Source: Pratylenchus scribneri
Lineage: Eukaryota; Nematoda; Chromadorea; Rhabditida; Pratylenchidae
Reading direction: 5' to 3'
Length of the DNA: 64,000 bases
Assembly: GCA_030063045.1 (NCBI GenBank)
Contig: JAQSEB010000041.1
Span: 372,001 to 436,000 of the forward strand
Position 1 is the first letter of the stretch, and each line of letters opens with the position of its first letter. Below the pieces are notes generated by a model. It ran no database searches and was not told the origin of the DNA. It saw nothing but the letters and a program-made list of their open reading frames with translations. Made by a program: the position numbers and the translations under genes. Shown here in pieces: positions 22,101 to 34,935 of this stretch.

Positions 22101-25100
22101 CAGGTGGAAAGGCGCCTTTCTCGATCCGTTCTCCTCTCCTGGTTGCCACCCGAAAGTGGTGCCGGCGCTTTTCATCAGCAGCCAATCAGCCAATATCAGG
22201 TTTTTTTAATAGGCTTTTAATAGGCACTGGCCCAAATTAGCCTTAGAATTAAAAGACCCAAAATTTTGGTTTTACCCAAATTTTTAGATTAAATTCTTTT
22301 CAAATCAATTTTTTATTTTAAAAGTTTATTGAATATTATTTATATCAAACGATGAGGAATTTTCCGCTCTTTCAAATCGTATCAAGATCAACAAAAACGA
22401 TTTTGATTGAACTAAGTTATGAATTTTGATTTGACATCAAATTGGCAATCTCTTCACAAATACTGTACAAGCGAAAGGAATGGGAAATAGAAGGGGAAGG
22501 TAGAATTGACCCTCAAGGAATTTCATTGTTGGCAGAGGAAACGATGAGCCTTCTGCTACCGTATTTTTGCCTTTCCTCAATAAAAAAGCGAGAATGAGAA
22601 CCTCACTCAAATTCAAAGGAAGGGAAAGGAGGGAGAATAGTTGAATTTACCCTCATCACAGCAGCAGGGAATTTCATTGCTGACAGGAGAGGAGAGGGTG
22701 TTATTGTATTTTAGGCTTTCCTTTTCTACAAAAGTGAGATTTGCCTTGGGTCACAACAATGTCAACAATTTGGACTTTCAACTCTATGTCTCTTAAATGC
22801 TTTAATTCTTCATTAGGTGAACCGATTTTTGATGATCTTGGTATGCTTCGATAGAAGGGAAAATTTTCTATTAAAAATACATACAAATAAAAATATTTTA
22901 TTTTAAAGAATACCTTTGGCAGCATTTTAGAAGAAAATCCTCACTTTTATTCATATTTTCGAAATTTTTTAGTACTTCGAAACAGGAAATTCTTAATTAG
23001 AAATCAGAATTTACAGAGGATTTGACTTGAATTTGATTAAATTTACAAATTAAATTTATTTAAATTCCATCCTCATCAATTCTCATCATTTCCATCATAT
23101 TCATCAATCCCTCCCAAAAAAGGTCTGTGTCAATGGCCAAGTGCGTGCGGTTGTGCCCGGCACATTCAAATGCCGTGCCCTGTTGGAAGACCTCGATTTG
23201 GACAAATCCGTGAACATTTCCGTTCGGGCTGTAGGCCCGGATGGAATGGCCAGTCCGGATGCCGCCTGCACATTGGCCGTTGGAATTGGTAAGAATCACA
23301 AATATTTTTGAATTTTTACAAATTTATGGCATTTTCAGAAGCGCCAGTTGCGCCCCAACATGTTCGGTGAGTTCTCATCTGCCTTTTCATGACCCAACTT
23401 GACGCCGTTAAAAATAACTCATCAAGGAATGAATCAATTTTGATGATTTTAGTATCAAATTAAAGAGCAGACTTTTGGCTATCAAATGAAATTAATTTTA
23501 TTTAAATTGGTTCAAAAATTGATGAAGTTATGCCTAAAAAACCACTTTAAATTTCGCCAAATCCCTAGTAAAGGCCTTTGAGTGGTTTTTTGGCCATAAC
23601 TTGATTAATTTTGAGCCAATTTAAATAAAATTAAATTCATTGAATAGCCAAAAGTCTGCTCTTTAATTTGATGCCAAAATCATCAAAATTGATTCAGTCG
23701 TTAATGAGTTATTATAAACGGCGTCAAATTGGTCTTCTCCGTCAATTTTTTCAATAATTGATTTTCTAGAGTGGGCCAAATCACGCCAACTTCCGTTCAA
23801 CTCAGTTGGCTTCCCTCAAATAGCAGTGCCGAGTATGAACGATTTCCACACTAATATTTTGATTTTTTTAAAAATTCCTTATTAAAGGCATATTGTCCTG
23901 TTGAATGCGCTCAAAGTGGGCATTTGCCCGCCGACCGTCTTTCAAGTCAGTTCACCCAGTCTCCCCCAGAAATTTTTCAAATTAATTAATAAATGGTTTA
24001 AACTCCTTTCTATGAAGCATTTTAAAATCAAAATAATTAATCCAAAAACATAATTGGGCCACAAATGTTATGGGCGCAAACAAATATATGGAAATCTGCC
24101 CAAAAAAAATGTGGTCTATTTTATCTTTTTTCGACCTCATCAACTTTTTCCAATTCTTTCACTAATTAACTCATTAGGGCTATAAAACAACGAGACAAAA
24201 ATTGCTAAATTTAAAGCTAATATTCACGTAAAAATTTGTGCAAAATTCGGATTTAAAATAAATATTTCGTTCCCTTCTATAATCTTAAAGCCAAGCGCAC
24301 ATATTTAATTCCCCGCGAAAATTGTCCAATTTTGGCCCACATATTTGCAGTTTTTTTTACTCACAAATTGTAATATCCCCCAAATATTTCCCAATCCGAT
24401 TATTTCTGTCCCGCCCACATGCTTTCAACACATTTGGCGGCCGATTGCTCAACACGGCTGAAGATGAAGTTCACTTAAGATTTGGCCCAGAACATCCTCC
24501 CCCTTTAAAATATTTTTTCTCCCCTCTTCTTTCCCTTCACCTTTTTTAATATTTTTAATTCTTTAATCCATTGTCCCCCAGTTTTTCCCCTTCACAATTA
24601 TTTAATATTTATTTAATTCACTTTTTCTTTTAAAATTTACTTTTAATAAATAAATGCTCCCCCAAAATTCATTCCTTTTATTAGAGTCTAGGGGTAATGC
24701 CAGAGGCCTCCGGGACCTTCGGGCAACCTGGAAAGTCTTTCGAACCTGTCGCTTTCCCCGACCAATTCCCCTTAAATTCCGGAGTCTCACCCCACATTAC
24801 AAAATTATTGTCAATTTTCTAATCAAATCCACAAATTCTTTCAAAACTCTGAAAATTCGGATTTAAAATATTTCACTAGCCTTTTATTTAAATCCAAGCC
24901 AATATATCTTTCCCATCCCCATAAAAAATAGGTTCAATTGGATGGCCTTACCCCTTCCACCATTTATCGCCTCTCGGTTCGCACCAAACATCCCCGCGCT
25001 GTGCTCGAGAAAAGACCCGTGGAGCGATGTGTTGACTTCAAAACATTGCCAAAAAGTGGGAACAAAATTCCCTCAACGCTTCATTCAAAATTTTATAGTT

Positions 25101-28100
25101 GGCCTTCCCGACCCACCAATGGATGTACAGGCCGAGTCTGGCCCCCAACCGGGCACACTTCTTGTCTCTTGGCGTCCAAATTCATCTCAGGTGTTTTTTA
25201 TATGTTTCAAAACAGGGCCAGCGTCATTCTTTTGGCCATATCTCAAGAAGGAAGCGACCAATTGAGGAAGGCGATATGCCATTTGAAAGCCCTAAATGTC
25301 CTCTAAAAAGTGGCCAATTCTAATTGTTTTTGAAATGTTAAAATAATTTGTAAAATAAGCGGCTTTTCCTCCAACAAACAAATTCGGGGTTTATTCCACT
25401 CAAAGACATGTAACTTTTTTAAAAGCCTGGATTTTACAAAATTTAAATTGGCACTTTGTAGAGGACACTTTATAGGCTTTAAAATGGTATATCGCCTTCT
25501 AAAATTGGCAATTAGCTTACTGAGATATTGGTCAAAATCTGATCCTTTCCCCCTTTCTCCAATTCATCCCATTTTTCCACCCATAATTTCAGCCGAGGCC
25601 TCCATCACGTGCCGCCGTCCACGGCTATTTGATCTATGCCGATGGCCGTTGCATTGCCCAAGTGCCTGGCTCCACGGCGGATCACGTCCTCCTGAGGCTA
25701 GCCGATTTTGCCGATGATCCACCCGTCTTTTTGAGTGTCAGAACGCGCACCAGGGTAAGAGTCCTATTGCAGCTACATTGTTGAATTTTGAGAGGAAATT
25801 TTGTTGACAAAACTGAGTCAAACTTATTCAGTTTAAGAATATTTAAATTAGGGTGAATGAAACACTAATTTTTAGGAGGTTAATTAAGATAAGGAATATA
25901 GGTTCAAAGAAGCATGAAAATGGGGTTCAATACCAGAGATCATGCCGAATTTAGTAGTTCCAAATAATTTATTCACATTCTCATTCATGAGAATGGCATT
26001 ATTAACACATTAATTCCATGGCTTATTAACAAATTTAATATCAGAATTATTGTTATAGCTACAATAACATTTTTAACTAATTTGTTCCGAGAACTTTTAA
26101 TTAATTTATAATGACATTTTAAACCAATTTAATTTTACATGCTGATTTGGCAATTGCAAAATTTGACAAATTTTAATATATCTCCCACATAGGAGGGCAC
26201 AATGTCAGCCGACTCAAATGTTGTTCGCGTGCCAAGGAATGGGGGAGGTGGCGGCGGTGGCATTGGTGGTTTCGGATCGAAAAATGATCAAATTTTGTTG
26301 AGTTCATCATTGCCCAGCCATTTGCTCGGTAAAATCCATCATCTTGAATTAGAAAATATTCCATTTGTCCCAGGCCGTCTAATAACCAAGAATGGCCATT
26401 CGCCTCCATCCAACAAAATTGTAACCGCAAATCAGCCAGTAGCCCAAAATCAGCAACAACAAGGCCTTCTGTTGATGCCGGCCATCCCAATATCATCGAC
26501 CTCCAATCAGCAACCTATGGGACAAATCCTTCAAAATGGCCCAACAATCAACAGCAATAATATTAATAGCAACAGATGGGGGCTTGAATCGGCAATTGGA
26601 GTTACGGGACGCCAACAGCAACAACATTATTCCACCGCCACTCTCTCTTCCCAACATTCTTTCCCCCAGCAATCACAGCAACAATCCACTCAACAGCAAT
26701 ATTTCACATTTCACCCCAAGGCCTTGGACAAAGTTGGTTGGGTTTCCACCTTTGGCAAAAATACATTTTAATTCCGCCTGTTCTGATTTGAATAATTCCG
26801 CCTGTTCTGATTTTAATAATTCCGCCTGTTCTGATTTTAATAATTCCGCCTGTTCTGATTTTAATAATTCCGCCTGTTCTGATTTTAATAATTCCGCCTG
26901 TTCTGATTTTAATAATTCCACCTGTTCTGATTTTAATAATTCCGCCTGTTCTGATTTTAATAATTCCGCCTGTTCTGATTTTAATAATTCCGCCTATTCT
27001 GATTTTAATAATTCCGCCTGTTCTGATTTTAATAATTCCGCCTGTTCTGATTTTAATAATTCCGCCTGTTCTGATTTTAATAATTCCGCCTGTTCTGATT
27101 TTAATAATTCCACCTGTTCTGATTTTAATAATTCCGCCTGTTCTGATTTTAATAATTCCGCCTATTCTGATTTTAATTATTCCGCCTGTTCTGATTTTAA
27201 TAATTCCGCCTGTTCTGATTTTAATAATTCCGCCTGTTCTGATTTTAATAATTCCGCCTCTTCTGATTTTAATAATTCCGCCTGTTCTGATTTTAATAAT
27301 TCCGCCTGACGAAAACACATTTTATTTCCGCCTGGCGAAAACACATTTTAATTCCGACTGGGGTAAAACACATTTTAATTCCGCCTATCAAAAACACATT
27401 TTATGTCAACAATACACCATCAATTAGCCTCCACCAATTTCATTTACATTTAGGAATTCCCTCGATTGGATGAGCGACCGGATGTGTTGGCCATGGAGCA
27501 GAACTATTTGCTTCGTCATCAGCAAAGGCAGCAACGATTTCATTCGGCCACCCCTGTAGATCGCCGTTCATTCCCAATGGGCGCACCGGCTAAAGGGCGG
27601 CCACAGGCCACAATGGCCACAATTTTGCCGGGTGGCACATTTCCCCAGAACATTTCCCATGGTGGCGGTGGCGGCGCTCGTCTACCCATCATTCCACAAT
27701 TGGCCAGGCTACAACAAGAGCCGGGCAGCACTCGGAGTGAGCCGGATTTGAGGCCGACGCGGGTGCCAGGAATGGAGGAAAGCCGATGGTTTGTGGCCAT
27801 TCAGGATCATCAACCACAAAGGAGTGGTGGAATGGGCCAATCAGAAGAGTTGGCCTTTCGAAGGCATCAATTGGTGAAGGTAAATCAAAAGAGGGGTTGA
27901 TGATACATTGACCTGTTCTTTTGGCCATATCTCGTGGAAGGAAGCAACCAATTCAGGAAGGCGATATGCCATTTGAAAGCCCTAAATGTCCTCTAAAAAG
28001 TGGCCAATTCTAATTGTTTTTTGAAATGTTAAAATAATTTGTAAAATAAGCGGCTTTTCCTCCAACAGAACAAATTCGGTTTATTCCAATCAAAGACATT

Positions 28101-31100
28101 TAACTTTTTTAAGCCTGGATTTTATCAAAATTTAAATTAGTCACTTTGTAGTGGACACTTTTGGCTTTCCAATGGTATATTGCCTTCCCAAATTGGCTTT
28201 CGCCTCGTTGAATTATGGGCCAAAAAATCCACAAAAATTAAAAATATTCCACAGGTTTACGGGGATGTGGACGGGAATGGCTGCTTTTCGGCTGAAGTCA
28301 GGGGAAGATATGGGCTGGTGCCAGCTGGAAAATTGGTGGAAATTGCCAAGGATGATTTGTTCATGGCTGCCGAACAACGTAGGCAAATGATGATGACACA
28401 GGCGCCACCGCCTTTGTCAATGGCAACATCGGGCCCATCAACTAGCAGCAATTTGAGGCGAATGAGATGGGGTAAATTTTTGAAGGGGTGTTAAGGCTGG
28501 GTTATTCGAATTTTGCAACAAGCTGGCTAATTAGCCTTATAAACCTCTGTAAAACTTCTTTACCTTTGGAATAATTTTCTATCTGACAATTAGTAAATTT
28601 TGATATCAAAATGATTTAACCAAAAAATATAAAATTGACATTGAACATAAATGTGGGATAAATTTTGAGATGGAGGATGAAGGCTATAAGACTATTCGAA
28701 TTTTGTGCTTTATTTCAGCAATCTTTTAAGTTATTAATTAAATTTATTTAATCTTCTTTCTCTAGTAAAAATTTTCATATCAAAATGATTGATCCAAAAC
28801 GCAATTAGTCAAAATGTTTTACGGCCAAAAATGTGAGAAGACTGCCCAGATTTTAACCTATTTTGATTTTTTTGGTCATCTATATTTTTTTTTTGTCAAT
28901 TTTTATCAAATCCATCAATTCTTTTTCTAATTAACTAATCCCATTAAGGCTATAAAATAAGCCCAAATTTGCTAAATTTTAAATTAATTTTCATATGAAA
29001 AAATAGGCAAAATTTGAGGTTAATTTTTTCACCTGAAAAATTAAAAAAATTAGAGGCAAATTTTCACTTGAAAAATTTGGCAAAATTTAAGGCTAATTTT
29101 CACTTAAAAAATTGGCAAGATCTGAGATTAAATTTCACTAAAAAATTGAACACAATTTAAGGCTAATTTTCACTTGAAAAATTGGCACAATTTAAAGCCA
29201 ATTTTCATTTGAAAAATAGGTAAAAGATTTGAGGCTAATTTTCACTAAAAAATTGACACAATTTAAGGCTAATTTTCATTTGAAAAATTGGCACAATTTA
29301 AGGCTAATTTTCAGTTTAAAAATTGACACAATTTAAGGCTAATTTTCAGTTTAAAAATTGACAAAATTAATGGGTGTCAAAATTTAATAATTTCCTTCCG
29401 TTAAAATACTTTGATGGCCTTCCATTCCCTACAGGCTCCATCAAATCCAGAAGCTATGAACACGCAGAATCGGGGCAACATCGAAGGCAACGTGCATTCA
29501 TGGGTGGATCCGATCATGAAGGAGTGGCTGGTGCAATGGAACCGGGGGAAAATAGCACATTTTGGGGACGAGGAGGAAGCGGAGTTGGAGGTGGAATGCA
29601 CGGAGGTGGAATGGGCCGAATGGAGAGGAGAATGTCGGCTAATGTGGAAGGCGGCGGAGGCGTGGGAGGCGGCGGAACTGGCTATAGGTAGGGATGGGAT
29701 TTTTATTGATGAAAACTTAAACTATTTATGGAAATATTGATAAAAAAAATGGCCAAATATGGCCATAAAATATTGAAAATGGCCAAATATGGCCATAAAA
29801 TATTGACAAAAATGGCCAAATATGGCCATAAAATATTGATAAAAATGGCCAAATATGGCCAAAAATATTGTTGAATATTTTTTAATGATGAATATTTTTT
29901 AAAAATGATGTATTTTATTTTTATCAAAAATTTCCAAAAAAAAATGTTTTTTTCATTACTTTCAATCACAAATAATTCAAATTTCCGAAATTTTGATTCA
30001 AAAATTTTCAAAATTTATTTAAAAAAAAATGCAATTTTTGGCATCAATAAATTTTTCAAAAATTTGCTAAAAATCAATTTTTTAAATTTTTTTCAAAAAT
30101 TTAAAAATTGTCAATAAATTTCCAAATTTTTAAAAAATTAAAATTTCATAAAAATTTTCAAAATATTGATAAAAAATTGGCGAAAATAATAAAAAAAAAT
30201 GCCGAAATATTATATATCAATATTGATAGCCAAAAAATGGCAAAATATTGATGAATATTTGATATCAATAAAAATCCCATCCTAGTTATAGGTTGCCCAC
30301 AATTAATGGGGCCAAAATGCCGTGGAGAGAGGAGGAAAGCTATCAAACCCACCATCAACAACCGCAAATGGAGCCAAGGAATGAGCCAAGGAATGTGATG
30401 GATGAATATGGCCTAGGAGGGGAAATGGATGTGGATGAAATGGGCGAAGGTGGTCCAGACATGATGTCGATGTCGGCACCTCACCAATTGATGGTGGCCA
30501 AATACGATTATGATAGCCGGCATTTGAGCCCAAATGGTTAGTTTTTATGGGGGAATTTAGGCAGATTTGGTAAAGAAAAAATTTAAAAAATATGTCAAAA
30601 ATGCAAAATATTCGAAAAATTGGGATCTTTTGGGTTTTTTGGTCATAGTTTCTCAAACAATTGTTCTGGTGATGGAATTTACATTTCTATTAATAGAGTG
30701 TTTTCTTCTCTTTAAAATGATACCAAGATACCCGAAAATAGTTCAATATTAAGAAAGTTATGATCAAAAATGCTTGATGATTTGGGATGGTGGCTTATGA
30801 TTTTTTATTTGTTCATAGTTTCTCAAACAATTGTTTCAATAATTGAATTTATATTTGATTTAATAGAGTGTTTTCTTCTCTTTAAAATGATATAGAGATC
30901 ACCGAAAATAGTTCTATTTTAAAAAAGTTATGATCAAAAATGCAAAGGTACCTTTTTTTTTTGGTATTTATGAATAGTCTGCGCGTGATTTTCTGGTCAT
31001 AGTTCTTTAGGCAATTATTCTAATCATTGAATTATATATCATTTTATAATAGCATTTTCTGCCCTACAAAATGGACCAAGATTTCCAAAAATGATTTAAT

Positions 31101-33619
31101 TTTAAGGAAATACAAACAAATTAAAAGGGCGGCCCTATTTTTTGTTCAAATATTAGTTAATAGTATTTTTGTAATGCCTTTAGCATTATCACACTCATTA
31201 TTATAGTGCTCTTTTCTTTCATTTCCCATCAATTTCAATTACAGTATTTCCCTCGTTCCATTCATAAAAAGAAAATGAGAAGAAATGTTTTTGTGCCCTT
31301 GGGGTAGATCATTCATTGGCCAGGTGGCCACCCAGCTTTAAGAGGGAAAGGCGCCTCTTTTTTTCTTCATTTCATTTACCGTATTTCATTTTCCTCTTCT
31401 TCAAAAATGAGAGGGGTGAGTTCTTTTGTGCCCTTAAGTAATGATCATCTATCGGCCATCCACTTTGGGAGGGAAAGGCACTGAAAACCCAATGACCATT
31501 CCTCTCAGTTTTTAGACCTTAACTTTTGATTATCCAATTGAAATAATCAACAAGTCATTTTAAAAAGGCAGAAAATTTGCAGCAATTTATATAAAAAAGT
31601 AACAATCTGGCATAGGAAAAGATGGAAATTTTACAACAAAATGATATAAAATTTAAATAAAATTAATTCATTAAAATTTTATTTACATTTGACAATCTTA
31701 ATGTTTACTCTTTATTAGTTGACGCGGAACAAGTCGAGCTGAGTTTTCGTCAAGGCGACATGATCACCGTTTATGGGGTAAAATTCTTTTTCCTATCAAT
31801 TCTCTGGGATAAGCCCCAAATTTGTCGCCGTTATAAAAAACACATCGATCAAACCAAATTTGATGATTTTGGTATTAAATTAAAGAGCAGACTTTTGGCT
31901 ATCCAATGAAATTAATTTTATTTAAATTGGTTCAGAATTGATGAAATTTTGGCCAAAAAAACCAATGAAAATGGACCTTTACTATGGTTCAGGGAAATTT
32001 TCAGTAGTTTTTTGTGCATAACTTCATCAATTCTGAACCAATTTAAATAAAATTAATTTCAATTGATAGCCAGAAGTCTACTTTTTAATTTGATATTAAA
32101 AACATCAAAATTGGTTCAGTCCTTAATGAGTTATTTTAAATGGCGTCAAGTTGGGGCTATTTCGAAACTTATCAAATTCCTTTCCCATTTTTAGCCAATG
32201 GACGATGATGGCTTCTATCTGGGAGAGTTGAAAGGTGTCCGAGGCCTTGTGCCCTCGAATTTCCTACAACCCGCTGACTCCTACCATCAACAACCGCAGC
32301 CACCACCACCGCCGGATACCATGCCCATCACCCGTCAAAAGGGCGTTGCATTCAGCTCGGATTTGGGCATGGCCAATCATGTTGGTGGAGGCGGAGTGCC
32401 ATCGGCTCCTCCTTGGTCCGCTTCACAACAAAATTCGACCACTTCAATGCCCTCTGCCAAACCAGCGGCAACAGGCCGAAGACTAGGTAAAAGCGAAATT
32501 TTATAATTGTCTGCCATTCTTTTGGCCATATATCGAGAAGGAAACAACCAATTGAGGAAGGGGATATGCCATTTGAAAGCCACAAATGTCCTCTAAAAAG
32601 TGGCCAATTCTAATTGTTTTTTGAAATGTTAAAATAATTGTAAAATAAGCGGCTTTTCCTTCAACAAACAAAATTCGGGTTTATTCCATTCAAAGACATG
32701 TAACTTTTTTTAAAGCCTGGATTTTATACAATATAAAATGGCCACTTTGTAAAGGACAATTTAGGCTTTAAATTGATATGTTCCCTTCCTAAATTGGCCT
32801 TTCTTGTTAAACTATAGGCTGAAAATCAATACACTTATTTAATAATCCTCTACCATCCAGGTGCAACCTCGACGGGTGCTGGAGCCGGAGGTGGTCCGGC
32901 GGCCACAACCGCCCGGCTGACCAGTGCCACTGGGATGAACTCGAAATCATTCAAAATTGCGGCTATGGCCACGACAGCTGCATCCGGAAAGTTTTTGGCA
33001 AAGAAAAGTTCCGATTTGAGTGCCCGGACATTGCAACAACAACAGCAGCCAGCCAGTAGGAAAACATCCCAGGCCCAAGGAGGAAAAGGAGGGACAGCAG
33101 CTGCGGGTAGTGCATTAAAAGTGAGTTGAGATAAAAATTCAGGCGCTAATCGAATTTTATACAATTTTGGGCCGAAAAGCCCACCTTTGATGATTGTCTA
33201 TTTTTAAACTCGTATGCCTCCATCTAAACCGCTATTTTTACCCTTAATGCAAACGGAAATTATCTCCATAAAAATACCTATTTTTCGGCACTTTTGACCA
33301 GAATACTTCTCTCCTGATAGAGTTGGCTTAAAAATATGAAATACTTAGGCATTATGGCCATAATTTCCGAGGTGCGCAAGTTCCCTAGATATAAATAACG
33401 GCTTAGGTGAAGGCATTCTATGGACTAAAAATAGGCAAAATTTCATCAAAAGTGGCCATAAGTTGTAACAAAGAGCATATGAATCTCGAACAAGTATGAT
33501 TTGTCCAAGTTATATGGCCTCAAAAATTATGGGAAATTAATTCTTTTTCGGCTAATTAAAATACATTACATCGAAAAATTCGCAACAATTTTTTTTTATT
33601 TTTGCAGAAAAAAGGATGA
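19109..33619 (+). CDS. rimb-1: RIM-binding protein
   Basis: Twenty-two exons: 19109-19215, 20628-20694, 21086-21541, 21964-22036, 22081-22199, 23123-23288, 23339-23366, 23771-23832, 23888-23945, 24932-25055, 25099-25190, 25593-25754, 26193-26328, 26374-26732, 27454-27879, 28255-28471, 29435-29687, 30292-30536, 31719-31777, 32195-32486, 32861-33120, 33608-33619. This gives about 1257 residues. RIM-binding proteins link calcium channels to RIM at presynaptic active zones. Domains in order: SH3-I (MDEDKFYWGE, GLVPSNFV), three FN3 repeats (VLLSWLPP, VQLSWLP, LLVSWRPN), a Gln/Gly-rich linker, SH3-II (VYGDVDGNGCF, GLVP) and SH3-III (VAKYDYD, MDDDGFYLGE, GLVPSNFL). Exon 1 joins exon 2 in phase (Ala-Arg-Leu-Phe). 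Phases agree throughout except exon 8 to 9, which is one base short near 23820. Exon 22 adds only Lys-Lys-Gly and is tentative; without it, translation stops at 33129. Confidence 0.9.
19300..20090. repeat. ACACATTTTCCGGAATGAA-type satellite
   Basis: About 40 degenerate copies of an 18-21-bp unit (GAAACACATTTTCCGGAAT or GAAACACATTTTTCTGGAGA) occupy the first half of rimb-1 intron 1. Related arrays lie at 51465-51950 and 58255-58530 in the same orientation. Confidence 0.9.
20732..21040 (+). mobile_element. Foldback element family A, copy 4 (rimb-1 intron 2)
   Basis: Complete element from TTTTGGTCACTCGAGAAGGA to GATGAGATATGGACCAAAAA. It fills most of intron 2. Confidence 0.88.
21577..21911. mobile_element. 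Foldback element family B, copy 1 (rimb-1 intron 3)
   Basis: Near-complete palindrome. ACTCATCAAGGACTGAGCC and CAGACTTTTGGCTATCCAAT in the left arm return inverted in the right arm, and the centre lies near GTAAAGGTCATTTTGAG. It has no coding capacity. Confidence 0.88.
23393..23733. mobile_element. Foldback element family B, copy 2 (rimb-1 intron 7)
   Basis: Same palindrome as the copy at 21577, bounded by AACTTGACGCCG and CGGCGTCAAATTGG. It fills almost the whole intron between exons 7 and 8. Confidence 0.9.
23946..24931. other. Long rimb-1 intron 9
   Basis: About 1 kb of AT-rich intron between the two halves of the second FN3 domain. I see no known element, foldback or tandem array in it. 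Confidence 0.6.
25230..25537 (+). mobile_element. Foldback element family A, copy 5 (rimb-1 intron 11)
   Basis: Complete element from TTTTGGCCATATCTCAAGAA to GAGATATTGGTCAAAA, nearly filling the intron between exons 11 and 12. Confidence 0.88.
26764..27310. repeat. 24-bp satellite, array 1 (rimb-1 intron 14)
   Basis: About 23 tandem copies of a 24-bp unit (TTCCGCCTG then TTCTGATTTTAATAA), with few substitutions and no indels. Variant units follow to about 27400, in which AAAACACATTTTAATTCCG replaces part of the monomer. The period keeps several frames open on both strands, but a donor just before (GT at 26733) and an acceptor at 27453 place it in an intron. Confidence 0.92.
27919..28226 (+). 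mobile_element. Foldback element family A, copy 6 (rimb-1 intron 15)
   Basis: Complete element from TTTTGGCCATATCTC to AATTATGGGCCAAAA. It lies between the exons encoding the two halves of SH3-II. Confidence 0.88.
28990..29370. repeat. About 35-bp tandem repeat in rimb-1 intron 16
   Basis: About ten copies of a unit built on AAGGCTAATTTTCACTTG and AAAAATTGGCACAATTT. It lies wholly inside an intron. Confidence 0.8.
29735..29875. repeat. About 33-bp tandem repeat in rimb-1 intron 17
   Basis: Four copies of AAAATGGCCAAATATGG then CCATAAAATATTGA, followed by very AT-rich DNA with many FAAAATTT-like words to 30270. Confidence 0.75.
30635..31110. repeat. Three-copy 175-bp direct repeat in rimb-1 intron 18
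   Basis: A block containing GGTCATAGTTTCTCAAACAA and GTGTTTTCTTCTCTTTAAAA occurs at about 30640, 30815 and, degenerated, 31000. The rest of the intron (31140-31718) holds two copies of a block around GAGGGAAAGGCGCC and nothing else I recognise. Confidence 0.65.
31816..32155. mobile_element. Foldback element family B, copy 3 (rimb-1 intron 19)
   Basis: Palindrome with the GAGCAGACTTTTGGCTATCC block and its inverse, nearly filling the intron that splits SH3-III. Confidence 0.87.
32517..32825 (+). mobile_element. Foldback element family A, copy 7 (rimb-1 intron 20)
   Basis: Complete but more diverged element, from TTTTGGCCATATATCGAGAA to AACTATAGGCTGAAAA. Confidence 0.85.
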
Positions 33620-33964
33620 ATGTGGCCAATGATGGCAAAGATGAAAGAGGCCAAATTGTGATGAATGATGTTTGTGCAAGAATCCATTCCACAAAAGCAG
33701 ATATTGAATAATCCATCCGTGTGCTCATTTCCCCCATTTTCCATTCATTCAATTTGTAACATCTTTTTTTGCATAAAGCCAACCTCAATTTTTCAAAGAT
33801 CATCGATACTTGAAAGAATTTACAGATTAATTCTGTCTTTGGTAATGAAATAATCCTGTCTGCTTTAAATAAGTAATTCCGCTTTTTAAACCAAAAGAAT
33901 AATTCCACCTAATGAAAACACATTTAATCCCGCCTCTGGTGCATGGTCTGATTTAATTCTGCTT

Positions 33965-34935
33965 ATTTTAAGTTAGAATAATTCCGCCTATTCTGATTTT
34001 AATAATTCCGCCTGTTCTGATTTTAATAATTCCGCCTGTTCTGATTCCGCCTGTTCTGATTTTAATAATTCCGCCTGTTCTGATTTTAATAATTCCGTCT
34101 GTTCTGATTTTAATAATTCCACCTGTTCTGATTTAAATAATTCCGCCTGTTCTGATTTTAATAATTCCGCCTGTTCTGATTTTAATAATTCCGCCTGTTC
34201 TGATTTTAACAATTCCGCCTGTTCTGATTTTAATAATTCCGCCTGTTCTGATTTTAATAATTCCGCCTGTTCTGATTTTAATAATTCCGCCTGTTCTGAT
34301 TTTAATAATTCCGCCTGTTCTGATTTTAATAATTCCGCCTGTTCTGATTTTAATAATTCCGTCTGTTCTGATTTTAATAATTCCACCTGTTCTGATTTAA
34401 ATAATTCCGCCTGTTCTGATTTTAATAATTCCGCCTGTTCTGATTTTAATAATTCCTCCTGTTCTGATTTTAATAATTCCGCCTGTTCTAATTTTAATAA
34501 TTCCGCCTGTTCTGATTTTAATAATTCCGCCTGTTCTGATTTTAATAATTCCGCCTGTTCTGATTTTAATAATTCCGCCTGTTCTGATTTTAATAATTCC
34601 GTCTGTTCTGATTTTAATAATTCCACCTGTTCTGATTTAAATAATTCCGCCTGTTCTGATTTTAATAATTCCGCCTGTTCTGATTTTAATAATTCCGCCT
34701 GTTCTGATTTTAATAATTCCGCCTGTTCTGATTTTAATAATTCCGCCTGTTCTGATTTTAATAATTCCGCCTGTTCTGATTTTAATAATTCCGCCTGTTC
34801 TGATTTTAATAATTCCGCCTGTTCTGATTTTAATAATTCCTCCTGTTCTGATTTTAATAATTCCGCCTGTTCTGATTTTAATAATTCCTCCTGTTCTGAT
34901 TTTAATAATTCCGCCTGTTCTAATTTTTTAATTCC
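33965..34935. repeat. 24-bp satellite, array 2, with higher-order structure
   Basis: About 40 copies of the same monomer as the array at 26764-27310, in the same orientation, starting 350 bp after the last rimb-1 exon. A marked pair of variant monomers (CCGTCTG then CCACCTG with TTTAAATAA) recurs at 34091, 34355 and 34595. These spacings are 264 and 240 bases, exactly 11 and 10 monomers, so blocks of monomers were copied together. Confidence 0.92.

Noticed and set aside
26704..27318. Long open frames on both strands repeating short peptides (SACSDFNN, ELLKSEQA, IIKIRTGG)
   Set aside because: A 24-nt period free of stops opens every frame of the satellite, and splice sites place it in rimb-1 intron 14.
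33988..34626. 212-codon minus-strand repeat frame
   Set aside because: Same satellite monomer as above. No promoter, splice or domain evidence.
26764..34935. CRISPR-like regular repeats
   Set aside because: No unique spacers, no cas genes and a eukaryotic context; the units are contiguous satellite monomers.
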